Assembly: GCA_037783545.1 (NCBI GenBank)
Contig: JBBELK010001109.1
Coordinates: forward strand, 58,283 to 122,282
Length of the DNA: 64,000 bases
Source of the DNA: Henricia sp. BOLD:AAB3569
Lineage: Eukaryota; Echinodermata; Asteroidea; Spinulosida; Echinasteridae
Reading direction: 5' to 3'
Shown: in pieces, positions 25,101 through 35,642 of the stretch
How the letters are laid out: every line of letters starts with the position of its first letter
How positions within the stretch are numbered: the first letter of the stretch is position 1
The notes under the pieces: model-generated
What the model was told of the DNA's origin: nothing
Databases searched by the model: none
The model's input: only the letters and a program-made list of their open reading frames with translations
Translations under genes and position numbers: made by a program

Positions 25101-28100
25101 TCCTGAACAATTTACAAACTTTCGCCGGGAAATGGCCGAGAAATTTCAGAGTTTAGGGAAAACTGGGCTCGGGCTTCCTGCCTGATCTGCAGACCGTGGC
25201 TGTCCGTGTACTCATAATCACTCGTGCGCATGCTCAGTCTTGTTTGGGACGGGAATTTGGTCAAAGTGTGGTCCAAACGTCGGCAAATTTGGAAGTCAAG
25301 AAATTTCCCGACGAACTTCAAATTTTGCATGCTCCAAACAGTCTATATTCCGCACTTGTCCTGAACAATTGACAGACTTTCGCCGGGAAATGGCCGAGAA
25401 ATTTCAGAGTTTAGGGAAAACTGGGCTCGGGCTTCCTGCCTGCTCTGCAGACCGTGGCTGTCCGTGTACTCCTGATCACTCGTGCGCATGCTCAGTCTTG
25501 TTTGGGACGGGAATTTGGTCAAAGTGTGGTCCAAACGTCGGCAAATTTGGAAGTCAAGAAATTTCACGACGAACTTCAAATTTTGCATGCTCCAAACAGT
25601 CTATATTCCGCACTTGTCCTAAAAAATTCACAGACTTTCGCCGGGAAATGGCCGAGAAATTTCAGAGTTTAGGGAAAACTGGGCTCGGGCTTCCTGCCTG
25701 CTCTCCAGACCGTGGCTGTCCGTGTACTCCTGATCACTCGTGCGCATGCTCAGTCTTGTTTGGGACGGGAATTTGGTCAAAGTGTGGTCCAAACGTCGGC
25801 AAATTCGGAAGTCAAGAAATTTCCCGACGAACTTCAAATTTTGCATGCTCCAAACAGTCTATATTCCGCACTTGTCCTGAACAATTGACAGACTTTCGCC
25901 AGGAAATGGCCGAGAAATTTCAGAGTTTAGGGAAAACTGGGCTCGGGCTTCCTGCCTGCTCTGCAGACCGTGGCTGTTCGTGTACTCCTGATCACTCGTG
26001 CGCATGCTCAGTCTTGTTTGGGACGGGAATTTGGTCAAAGTGTGGTCCAAACGTCGGCAAATTTGGAAGTCAAGAAATTTCCCGACGAACTTCAAATTTT
26101 GCATGCTCCAAACAGTCTATATTCCGCACTTGTCCTGAAAAATTCACAGACTTTCGCCGGGAAATGGCCGAGAAATTTCAGAGTTTAGGGAAAACTGGGC
26201 TCGGGCTTCCTGCCTGCTCTGCAGACCGTGGCTGTCCGTGTACTCTTGATCACTCGTGCGCATGCTCAGTCTTGTTTGGGACGGGAATTTGGTCAAAGTG
26301 TGGTCCAAACGTCGGCAAATTCGGAAGTCAAGAAATTTCCCGACGAACTTCAAATTTTGCATGCTCCAAACAGTCTATATTCCGCACTTGTCCTGAACAA
26401 TTGACAGACTTTCGCCGGGAAATGGCCGAGAAATTTCAGAGTTTAGGGAAAACTGGGCTCGGGCTTCCTGCCTGCTCTGCAGACCGTGGCTGGCCGTGTA
26501 CTCCTGATCACTCGTGCGCATGCTCAGTCTTGTTTGGGACGGGAATTTGGTCAAAGTGTGGTCCAAACGTCGGCAAATTTGGAAGTCAAGAAATTTCCCT
26601 ACCAACTTCAAATTTTGCATGCTACAAACAGTCTATATTCCGCACTTGTCCTAAGAAATTGACAAACTTTCGCCGGGAAATGGCCGAGAAATTTCAGAGT
26701 TTAGGGAAAACTGGGCTCGGGCTTCCTGCCTGATCTGCAGACCGTGGCTGTCCGTGTACTCATGATCACTCATGCGCATGCTCAGTCTTGTTTGGGACGG
26801 GAATTTGGTCAAAGTGTGGTCCAAACGTCGGCAAATTTGGAAGTCAAGAAATTTCCCGACGAACTTCAAATTTTGCATGCTCCAAACAGTCTATATTCCG
26901 CACTTGTCCTGAACAATTGACAGACTTTCGCCGGGAAATGGCCGAGAAATTTCAGAGTTTAGGGAAAACTGGGCTCGGGCTTCCTGCCTGCTCTGCAGAC
27001 CGTGGCTGTCCGTGTACTCCTGATCACTCGTGCGCATGCTCAGTCTTGTTTGGGACGGGAATTTGGTCAAAGTGTGGTCCAAACGTCGGCAAATTTGGAA
27101 GTCAAGAAATTTCCCGACGAACTTCAAATTTTGCATGCTCCAAACAGTCTATATTCCCCACTTGTCCTGAAAAATTCACAGACTTTCGCCGGGAAATGGC
27201 CGAGAAATTTCAGAGTTTAGGGAAAACTGGGCTCGGGCTTCCTGCCTGCTCTGCAGACCGTGGCTGTCCGTGTACTCTTGATCACTCGTGCGCATGCTCA
27301 GTCTTGTTTGGGACGGGAATTTGGTCAAAGTGTGGTCCAAACGTCGGCAAATTCGGAAGTCAAGAAATTTCCCGACGAACTTCAAATTTTGCATGCTCCA
27401 AACAGTCTATATTCCGCACTTGTCCTGAACAATTGACAGACTTTCGCCGGGAAATGGCCGAGAAATTTCAGAGTTTAGGGAAAACTGGGCTCGGGCTTCC
27501 TGCCTGCTCTGCAGACCGTGGCTGTCCGTGTACTCCTGATCACTCGTGCGCATGCTCAGTCTTGTTTGGGACGGGAATTTTGTCAAAGTGTGGTCCAAAC
27601 GTCGGCAAATTTGGAAGTCAAGAAATTTCCCGACGAACTTCAAATTTTGCATGCTCCAAACAGTCTATATTCCGCACTTGTCCTGAAAAATTCACAGACT
27701 TTCGCCGGGAAATGGCCGAGAAATTTCAGAGTTTAGGGAAAACTGGGCTCGGGCTTCCTGCCTGCTCTGCAGACCGTGGCTGTCCGTGTACTCTTGATCA
27801 CTCGTGCGCATGCTCAGTCTTGTTTGGGACGGGAATTTGGTCAAAGTGTGGTCCAAACGTCGGCAAATTCGGAAGTCAAGAAATTTCCCGACGAACTTCA
27901 AATTTTGCATGCTCCAAACAGTCTATATTCCGCACTTGTCCTGAACAATTGACAGACTTTCGCCGGGAAATGGCCGAGAAATTTCAGAGTTTAGGGAAAA
28001 CTGGGCTCGGGCTTCCTGCCTGCTCTGCAGACCGTGGCTGTCCGTGTACTCCTGATCACTCGTGCGCATGCTCAGTCTTGTTTGGGACGGGAATTTGGTC

Positions 28101-30399
28101 AAAGTGTGGTCCAAACGTCGGCAAATTTGGAAGTCAAGAAATTTCCCGACGAACTTCAAATTTTGCATGCTCCAAACAGTCTATATTCCGCACTTGTCCT
28201 GAACAATTGACAGACTTTCGCCGGGAAATGGCCGAGAAATTTCAGAGTTTAGGGAAAACTGGGCTCGGGCTTCCTGCCTGCTCTGCAGACCGTGGCTGTC
28301 CGTGTACTCCTGATCACTCGTGCGCATGCTCAGTCTTGTTTGGGACGGGAATTTGGTCAAAGTGTGGTCCAAACGTCGGCAAATTTGGAAGTCAAGAAAT
28401 TTCCCGACGAACTTCAAATTTTGCATGCTCCAAACAGTCTATATTCCGCACTTGTCCTGAAAAATTCACAGACTTTCGCCGGGAAATGGCCGAGAAATTT
28501 CAGAGTTTAGGGAAAACTGGGCTCGGGCTTCCTGCCTGCTCTGCAGACCGTGGCTGTCCGTGTACTCCTGATCACTCGTGCGCATGCTCAGTCTTGTTTG
28601 GGACGGGAATTTGGTCAAAGTGTGGTCCAAACGTCGGCAAATTCGGAAGTCAAGAAATTTCCCGACGAACTTCAAATTTTGCATGCTCCAAACAGTCTAT
28701 ATTCCGCACTTGTCCTGAAAAATTGACAGACTTTCGCCGGGAAATGGCCGAGAAATTTCAGAGTTTAGGGAAAACTGGGCTCGGGCTTCCTGCCTGCTCT
28801 GCAGACCGTGGCTGGCCGTGTACTCCTGATCACTCGTGCGCATGCTCAGTCTTGTTTGGGACGGGAATTTGGTCAAAGTGTGGTCCAAACGTCGGCAAAT
28901 TTGGAAGTCAATAAATTTCCCTACCAACTTCAAATTTTGCATGCTACAAACAGTCTATATTCCGCACTTGTCCTAAAAAATTTACAAACTTTCGCCGGGA
29001 AATGGCCGAGAAATTTCAGAGTTTAGGGAAAACTGGGCTCGGGCTTCCTGCCTGATCTGCAGACCGTGGCTGTCCGTGTACTCATAATCACTCGTGCGCA
29101 TGCTCAGTCTTGTTTGGGACGGGAATTTCGTCAAAGTGTGGTCCAAACGTCGGCAAATTTGGAAGTCAAGAAATTTCCCGACGAACTTCAAATTTTGCAT
29201 GCTCCAAACAGTCTATATTCCGCACTTGTCCTAAACAATTGACAGACTTTCGCCGGGAAATGGCCGAGAAATTTCAGAGTTTAGGGAAAACTGGGCTCGG
29301 ACTTCCTGCCTGCTCTGCAGACCGTGGCTGTCCGTGTACTCCTGATCACTCGTGCGCATGCTCAGTCTTGTTTGGGACGGGAATTTGGTCAAAGTGTGGT
29401 CCAAACGTCGGCAAATTTGGAAGTCAATAAATTTCCCGACGAACTTCAAATTTTGCATGCTCCAAACAGTCTATATTCCGCACTTGTCCTGAAAAATTCA
29501 CAGACTTTCGCCGGGAAATGGCCGAGAAATTTCAGAGTTTAGGGAAAACTGGGCTCGGGCTTCCTGCCTGCTCTGCAGACCGTGGCTGTCCGTGTACTCC
29601 TGATCACTCGTGCGCATGCTCAGTCTTGTTTTGGACGGGAATTTGGTCAAAGTGTGGTCCAAACGTCGGCAAATTTGGAAGTCAAGAAATTTCCCGACGA
29701 ACTTCAAATTTTGCATGCTCCAAACAGTCTATATTCCGCACTTGTCCTGAACAATTGACAGACTTTCGCCGGGAAATGGCCGAGAAATTTTAGAGTTTAG
29801 GGAAAACTGGGCTCGGGCTTCCTGTCTGCTCTGCAGACCGTGGCTGTCCGTGTACTCCTGATCACTCGTGCGCATGCTCAGTCTTGTTTGGGACGGGAAT
29901 TTGGTCAAAGTGTGGTCCAAACGTCGGCAAATTTGGAAGTCAAGAAATTTCCCGACGAACTTCAAATTTTGCATGCTCCAAACAGTCTATATTCCGCACT
30001 TGTCCTGAACAATTGACAGACTTTCGCCGGGAAATGGCCGAGAAATTTCAGAGTTTAGGGAAAACTGGGCTCGGGCTTCCTGCCTGCTCTGCAGACCGTG
30101 GCTGTCCGTGTACTCCTGATCACTCGTGCGCATGCTCAGTCTTGTTTGGGACGGGAATTTGGTCAAAGTGTGGTCCAAACGTCGGCAAATTTGGAAGTCA
30201 AGAAATTTCCCGACGAACTTCAAATTTTGCATGCTCCAAACAGTCTATATTCCGCACTTGTCCTGAACAATTTACAAACTTTCGCCGGGAAATGGCCGAG
30301 AAATTTCAGAGTTTAGGGAAAACTGGGCTCGGGCTTCCTGCCTGATCTGCAGACCGTGGCTGTCCGTGTACTCATAATCACTCGTGCGCATGCTCAGTC

Positions 30400-31900
30400 T
30401 TGTTTGGGACGGAAATTTTGTCAAAGTGTGGTCCAAACGTCGGCAAATTTGGAAGTCAAGAAATTTCCCGACGAACTTCAAATTTTGCATGCTCCAAACA
30501 GTCTATATTCCGCACTTGTCCTGAACAATTGACAGACTTTCGCCGGGAAATGGCCGAGAAATTTCAGAGTTTAGGGAAAACTGGGCTCGGGCTTCCTGCC
30601 TGCTCTGCAGACCGTGGCTGTCCGTGTACTCCTGATCACTCGTGCGCATGCTCAGTCTTGTTTGGGACGGGAATTTGGTCAAAGTGTGGTCCAAACGTCG
30701 GCAAATTTGGAAGTCAAGAAATTTCCCGACGAACTTCAAATTTTGCATGGTCCAAACAGTCTATATTCCGCACTTGTCCTGAAAAATTCACAGACTTTCG
30801 CCAGGAAATGGCCGAGAAATTTCAGAGTTTAGGGAAAACTGGGCTCGGGCTTCCTGCCTGCTCTGCAGACCGTGGCTGTCCGTGTACTCCTGATCACTCG
30901 TGCGCATGCTCAGTCTTGTTTGGGACGGGAATTTGGTCAAAGTGTGGTCCAAACGTCGGCAAATTTGGAAGTCAAGAAATTTCCCGACGAACTTCAAATT
31001 TTGCATGCTCCAAACAGTCTATATTCCGCACTTGTCCTGAACAATTGACAGACTTTCGCCGGGAAATGGCCGAGAAATTTCAGAGTTTAGGGAAAACTGG
31101 GCTCGGGCTTCCTGCCTGCTCTGCAGACCGTGGCTGTCCGTGTACTCCTGATCACTCGTGCGCATGCTCAGTTTTGTTTGGGACGGGAATTTGGTCAAAG
31201 TGTGGTCCAAACGTCGGCAAATTTGGAAGTCAAGAAATTTCCCGACGAACTTCAAATTTTGCATGCTCCAAACAGTCTATATTCCGCACTTGTCCTGAAA
31301 AATTCACAGACTTTCGCCAGGAAATGGCCGAGAAATTTCAGAGTTTAGGGAAAACTGGGCTCGGGCTTCCTGCCTGCTCTGCAGACCGTGGCTGTCCGTG
31401 TACTCCTGATCACTCGTGCGCATGCTCAGTCTTGTTTGGGACGGGAATTTGGTCAAAGTGTGGTCCAAACGTCGGCAAATTTGGAAGTCAAGAAATTTCC
31501 CGACGAACTTCAAATTTTGCATGCTCCAAACAGTCTATATTCCGCACTTGTCCTGAACAATTGACAGACTTTCGCCGGGAAATGGCCGAGAAATTTCAGA
31601 GTTTAGGGAAAACTGGGCTCGGGCTTCCTGCCTGCTCTGCAGACCGTGGCTGTCCGTGTACTCCTGATCACTCGTGCGCATGCTCAGTCTTGTTTGGGAC
31701 GGGAATTTGGTCAAAGTGTGGTCCAAACGTCGGCAAATTTGGAAGTCAAGAAATTTCCCGACGAACTTCAAATTTTGCATGCTCCAAACAGTCTATATTC
31801 CGCACTTGTCCTGAAAAATTCACAGACTTTCGCCTGGAAATGGCCGAGAAATTTCAGAGTTTAGGGAAAACTGGGCTCGGGCTTCCTGCCTGCTCTGCAG
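30400..31900 (+). repeat. Dimeric (516-bp) higher-order repeat, second zone
   Basis: The same alternation of ccggg-type and ccagg-type monomers returns here, with landmarks near 30503, 31019 and 31535. The last ccagg position has become cctgg near 31834. The zone ends about 400 bp left of the retrotransposon. Confidence 0.7.
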
Positions 31901-32293
31901 ACCGTGGCTGTCCGTGTACTCCTGATCACTCGTGCGCATGCTCAGTCTTGTTTGGGACGGGAATTTGGTCAAAGTGTGGTCCAAACGTCGGCAAATTTGG
32001 AAGTCAAGAAATTTCCCGACGAACTTCAAATTTTGCATGCTCCAAACAGTCTATATTCCGCACTTGTCCTGAAAAATTCACAGACTTTCGCCGGGAAATG
32101 GCCGAGAAATTTCAGAGTTTAGGGAAAACTGGGCTCGGGCTTCCTGCCTGATCTGCAGACCGTAGTTGTCCGTGTACTCCTGATCACTCGTGCGCATGCT
32201 CAGTCTTGTTTGGGACGGGAATTTGCTCAAAGTGTGGTCCAAACGTCGGCAAATTTGGAAGTCAAGAAATTTCCCGACGAACTTCAAATTTTG

Positions 32294-32297
32294 CATG
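32294..32297. repeat. Target site duplication, left copy (catg)
   Basis: The four bases before the LTR are catg, the normal satellite sequence at this point of the monomer (ttgcatgctcc). The right copy at 41683-41686 is cttg, one mismatch. Satellite phase across the element supports a 4-bp duplication: a rare aatttgctcaaag variant occurs at 32225 and 42388, 10163 bp apart, and subtracting 9385 (element) plus 4 leaves exactly three monomers (774 bp). Confidence 0.75.
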
Positions 32298-32340
32298 TGT
32301 TGCACTCGTAACTGTTAGGAAACAGCCACGGTAGGGTTTT

Positions 32341-32424
32341 CTGTAAAAACAGAGACAAATGGACACTGGTTGAGCTTGAGTTGGCGGTCAATGTTCTTTA
32401 CTCAACAAAGTCTCAGGTCAGAAT
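32341..32424 (-). repeat. 84-bp direct repeat inside 3' LTR, copy next to the LTR outer end
   Basis: This copy is identical to 33569-33652. Read on the minus strand it ends in TCTCTGTTTTTACAG followed by AAAACCC, which resembles a splice acceptor. The equivalent copy in the other LTR is 40154-40237. Confidence 0.85.
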
Positions 32425-33568
32425 CACAAGTTACATAGGCTAATAAAACATCACCTAAAACACGATAATTGTCAATGTCCTTAAAAACATAATCAATAAC
32501 AACCAAAAATAACATTCGAGCGTAACTAGGTCAACAAGGAGAAATTAAACGAAATCTCAACTAAGTCTCTGATCTCCGACATAATCCACCTTAATTCTGG
32601 CTGTACACCATTTCAACATATGCAAGTGCATGTACTCAAAAGCAATTCAGAATAAAGAAACATATAAACATGTGCCTCACTAGTGACTGCAGTCACCATT
32701 AATCAGCACTGTGTCTAAATAAACTTGCACTGGTCCACAATACATCAGTGTTGCTGAGAGTGCCAGTACTGGTATATACAATGCACATGTATAATATGGC
32801 ATGGCTCTGAAATACACAAGAGACTGGCGCAAGTCTAAAAGTCTTGGCCAGAAACCACAGACAAATGTTGCCTGGGTGATAATCCCCATAGGGCAATAAA
32901 ACTCTTGGTCATCCCAGCCTTCCTGCATTAAGGTATGGGCAGTGGGCTTAGGAATGTGACCTTCATTAAATATGCGGCAAAATCAAGAGTTTAAAAGTTG
33001 CAGTAACTGACTATGTACATGAGTCTATGGGTACTGTGTATGCACTGCAAAAAGTAAAAATAACAGTTCACACAGGCTAGTCCTTAAAATCTAACTGATA
33101 ATAGTAAAACTCAAAACTCTAGATGAAAAATGGAAAATGATTACAAATAAAAACTTTAACATGATTAGGTATACATTTACACAAGATTTCCAGTTTGTGG
33201 CAAAACTGTTAAAGCTTAGCCTTGCATTCTAATAAATACAAGTACGTGTGTCTGGAAATTAATCACAGAATCTTTTCTGTGTGTGCCAAAATAATTACGA
33301 AAACTTCAAGGCACAACAATGGTCGTGCTTCTCCAATCAAACAGTCAAAAGGACTGGGCATCAATAATTAAACACCCTAATATGACTTCCAAATAGTCAC
33401 ATGCCTTCCTTAATACATGTGCATTTGGGCCATGTGCTTTATGGCAAAAAGAAAAGAAAGTGTGTGACACACTTTATAACTTTCCTGAACTTCACTTAGA
33501 ATGACAAAAAAAGATATTTCCTGTAAACCTCAATGATATTTATAAATAAGGCAGAGAATGTAACATAC

Positions 33569-33652
33569 CTGTAAAAACAGAGACAAATGGACACTGGTTG
33601 AGCTTGAGTTGGCGGTCAATGTTCTTTACTCAACAAAGTCTCAGGTCAGAAT
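33569..33652 (-). repeat. 84-bp direct repeat inside 3' LTR, inner copy
   Basis: This is the second copy, 1228 bp from the first. On the minus strand it ends in TTTTTACAG and is followed immediately by GTATGTTA (33561-33568), a good match to a splice donor. The corresponding copy in the 5' LTR (41382-41465) carries two substitutions. Confidence 0.85.
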
Positions 33653-33869
33653 GACCATGGAACAAAGACCACCACACAAGCCACCAGTGGCCACAGGAAA
33701 TGACATCATCATGTGGTATACACAACTGCTGTTTCCTGTGAATAGAAGGTATGTTACATACAACAGTAGTAAACAGGGCTGGCTCAAAGGGGCATGGACA
33801 AGAATAATAAAAAAGGGGCATGGACAAGAATAATAAAAAATAAAAAGGGGGGTGCCCAATATCGCTACA

Positions 33870-33877
33870 CTCTTCCC
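33870..33877 (-). other. Polypurine tract
   Basis: On the minus strand GGGAAGAG lies directly against the TGTAGCG start of the 3' LTR. Position and composition match the plus-strand primer of LTR retrotransposons. The 73 bp between it and the pol stop (33878-33950) show no other feature. Confidence 0.8.
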
Positions 33878-33950
33878 GACAAATTGAATGTTGTCCTCAA
33901 CATTTAGATTGAGAAAAGTAGACAGTCGTTAAGCAAAAGTAGCAGTTCCT

Positions 33951-35642
33951 TCATGCTGACTGGCAGTAGGCTTGTTGCCATGGTGCTGCTAGTGGAGGTC
34001 TTGTCCATGGGTAGTAACTGTGTTGCCATGGTGATCCTAATGTAGGTCCCGTCATCTGCCAGGGTGTCATTGCTGCTGTCGGCCACGGCATTGGGATCGG
34101 TGGCCACATGGCAGCAGGTTGCACTGGAAACGGGACTGGTATACCAGTTGGCTTGTGTACCGCAGGGTTGCCTCCTACGTTGACTGCATTGAGGTCCTGT
34201 CTCCCTTGTGACCCACCTAGTTGCTGGTACGTGAGCCGTTGTGGTGGACCTCGTCTGGATGGGTAGGATCGCAGTGTAGGTTCTTCCTGCTCAGCTTCTG
34301 CTGGTCGAGGGGCTTCTGGTGGATTGGTCTCTGTCTGTCCTTGGCTTTCCACCTGAGCTGGCTCGGTTGCAGTTTGGATCTCTGTTTCAGGGGTTACGAT
34401 GGGACAGTTGGCTTCTTCGGCATCTGCAGTTTCTACTTCCCGCTGTTGTGTCTCGGGGACAAACTCATCTGCATTGAAGTTTAATGCTGGCATCTTTTGC
34501 AACTTCTCGCCTAGTTTCTTCCTTGGGGCGGGGACTGGTGGTGGATGAGATGCGCTGGGTCGAATTACGTATTCGTCATCGGAGCTTTCACCCTGGTCTA
34601 CATTAGGGCTTTGATATTCCAGGACTCTCCTGGACTGACGGGGTCTCGGCTGGGGTCTTGGCTGGGGTCTGGGATCCTGTGGCTCAACAGGTCTTTCTGC
34701 GGACAGGTGGTTGCAAGGTAGGAGGAGGTTCCTGTGGAGGACTCTGCTGGTGCCCTTCCGATTCTCAGGGGAGACCTCATACACTGGTGAATCTGCACTC
34801 AGCCGCCTCACGACCGTGTGAACAACATCCTCCCAATAAGAGCGGAGCTTGCCTGGCCCTCCTCTTTCCCTGAGGTTTCTCACTGGAACCCTGTCGTTCG
34901 GTTGAAGGACGCTACTGAAGACCTTACGATCGTATTGGGTTTTCCCACGTTGAGAGGACTTCGCTGCATTCTGGCGTGCTGTTGCATACGCCTCATCCAT
35001 CTGCCTCTTCCAGCGTTGGCTGTATTCTTGGTGGTCTACCTGTCTAACTTTGGATCCCTTCAGCCCAAAAGCTAAGTCGATGGGGAGGCGGGGGTGTCGT
35101 CCGTACAGAAGGAAGAAGGGCGAGTAGCCCGTGGCGTCAGACCGGGTGCAATTGTAAGCATGTGTCATCTTGTTCACGGACTCTCTCCAGCGAAGTTTGT
35201 CTTTTTCTGGTAGGGTCCGCAACATCCCAAGGAGCGTGCGGTTCAGCCGTTCCACTTGCCCGTTCCCTTGCGGATGGTAGGGGGTCGTCCGAGATGGCGT
35301 AATGCCACTCAGCTTCTGGAGTCGTTCGAAGAGTTGGTTTTCAAACTCTCTCCCCTGATCATGGTGAAGTTTGTGAGGAAACCCGAATCGAAGGACAAAA
35401 TCATTAAAGATTTTGTCAGCCGCTGTCTTTCCTGACTTGTTAGTGGTTGGGTATGCCTGGACGAACCTTGTGAAGTGGTCTACTATTACCAGTATGTATT
35501 CATAGCCGCCGACGCTTCTCTCCAGATGGACAAAGTCTATCGAAACCAGCTCAAAGGGTGCCGTTGCCACAATGCTCTTAAGAGGCTCGCGAGTGTGTCG
35601 AGCCGGTTTGCGTTGTTTTAGGCAATGGCAAACGCTGGTGAC
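33951..35642 (-). pseudogene. pol: pol 3' part: integrase core and C-terminal region, out of frame with upstream pol
   Basis: This is the continuation of pol after a one-base deficit at 35643-35645. Reading begins with the cysteine pair (C-H-C, 35622-35630) that should complete the integrase HHCC zinc-binding domain. The catalytic core follows, numbering from the valine codon at 35568-35570: Asp12 (SIDFV), Asp71 (HHDQG) and Glu107 (GQVERLN). The D-D(35)E spacing is the retroviral/Ty3 type. Around residues 230-260 is a [17 protein letters not shown] segment, a GPY/F-type module. The last 250 residues are proline- and glutamate-rich with no recognised domain. The integrase would insert cDNA into the genome. 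No upstream ATG suits independent translation, so this half is probably not made except by rare frameshifting. A sequencing error at the missing base cannot be excluded. Confidence 0.85.

Larger units (their letters stand above)
1..32297 (+). repeat. Satellite A array, 258-bp tandem monomers (left block)
   Basis: About 125 head-to-tail copies of a 258-bp monomer fill this stretch and continue beyond the left edge of the window. The period is read directly from recurring landmarks such as tttggtcaaagtgtggtcc, cgccgggaaatgg and gtgcgcatgctcagtc. Only four single-base length changes were found by eye: a deletion near 5521, an insertion near 6008, and deletions near 12573 and 22970. Monomers differ at a limited set of diagnostic sites, for example gcctgctct/gcctcctct/gcctgatct, tactcctga/tactcatga/tactcttga and tttcccga/tttcgcga/tttctcga/tttcacga. 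Because 258 is 86 codons, one plus-strand frame stays open across many monomers and is closed mainly by the TGA in the gcctgatctgcag variant. Low divergence and shared variants indicate homogenisation by unequal exchange or gene conversion. Such arrays commonly lie in centromeric, pericentromeric or subtelomeric heterochromatin; which one applies here cannot be seen. Confidence 0.97.
32298..33869 (-). repeat. 3' LTR (1572 bp)
   Basis: This is the left LTR in window coordinates and the 3' LTR of the element. It has the same length as 40111-41682 and differs by six substitutions with no indel (32644, 33208, 33216, 33551, 33590, 33592 in this copy), about 0.4%. Terminal bases are TGT...ACA in either orientation. 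It is AT-richer than the satellite. It holds an 84-bp direct repeat (32341-32424 and 33569-33652, identical here) and a 26-bp tandem duplication (aaggggcatggacaagaat, 33787-33838). On the minus strand TATTTATAAATA near 33537-33548 is a possible TATA element; transcription start and polyadenylation site are not evident. A short minus-strand ATG frame (32680-32928, 82 codons) is present in both LTRs but has no recognisable product. Confidence 0.95.

Noticed and set aside
172..32140. Hundreds of 67-1185-codon frames in satellite A, on both strands
   Set aside because: They are the same monomer read repeatedly; most open on GTG or TTG, several frames are open at once, and no unique sequence or gene structure accompanies them.
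1..32297. CRISPR-like or phage repeat array
   Set aside because: The repeat is a contiguous 258-bp monomer without unique spacers, and the window is eukaryotic.
32680..32928. 82-codon minus-strand ATG frame inside the LTR (also 40493-40741)
   Set aside because: It is short, has no recognisable domain, and lies in non-coding LTR sequence; presence in both LTRs follows from LTR duplication.
33878..33950. env-like third gene between pol and the 3' LTR
   Set aside because: Only 73 bp separate the pol stop from the PPT, and no transmembrane frame exists; this is a non-enveloped element.
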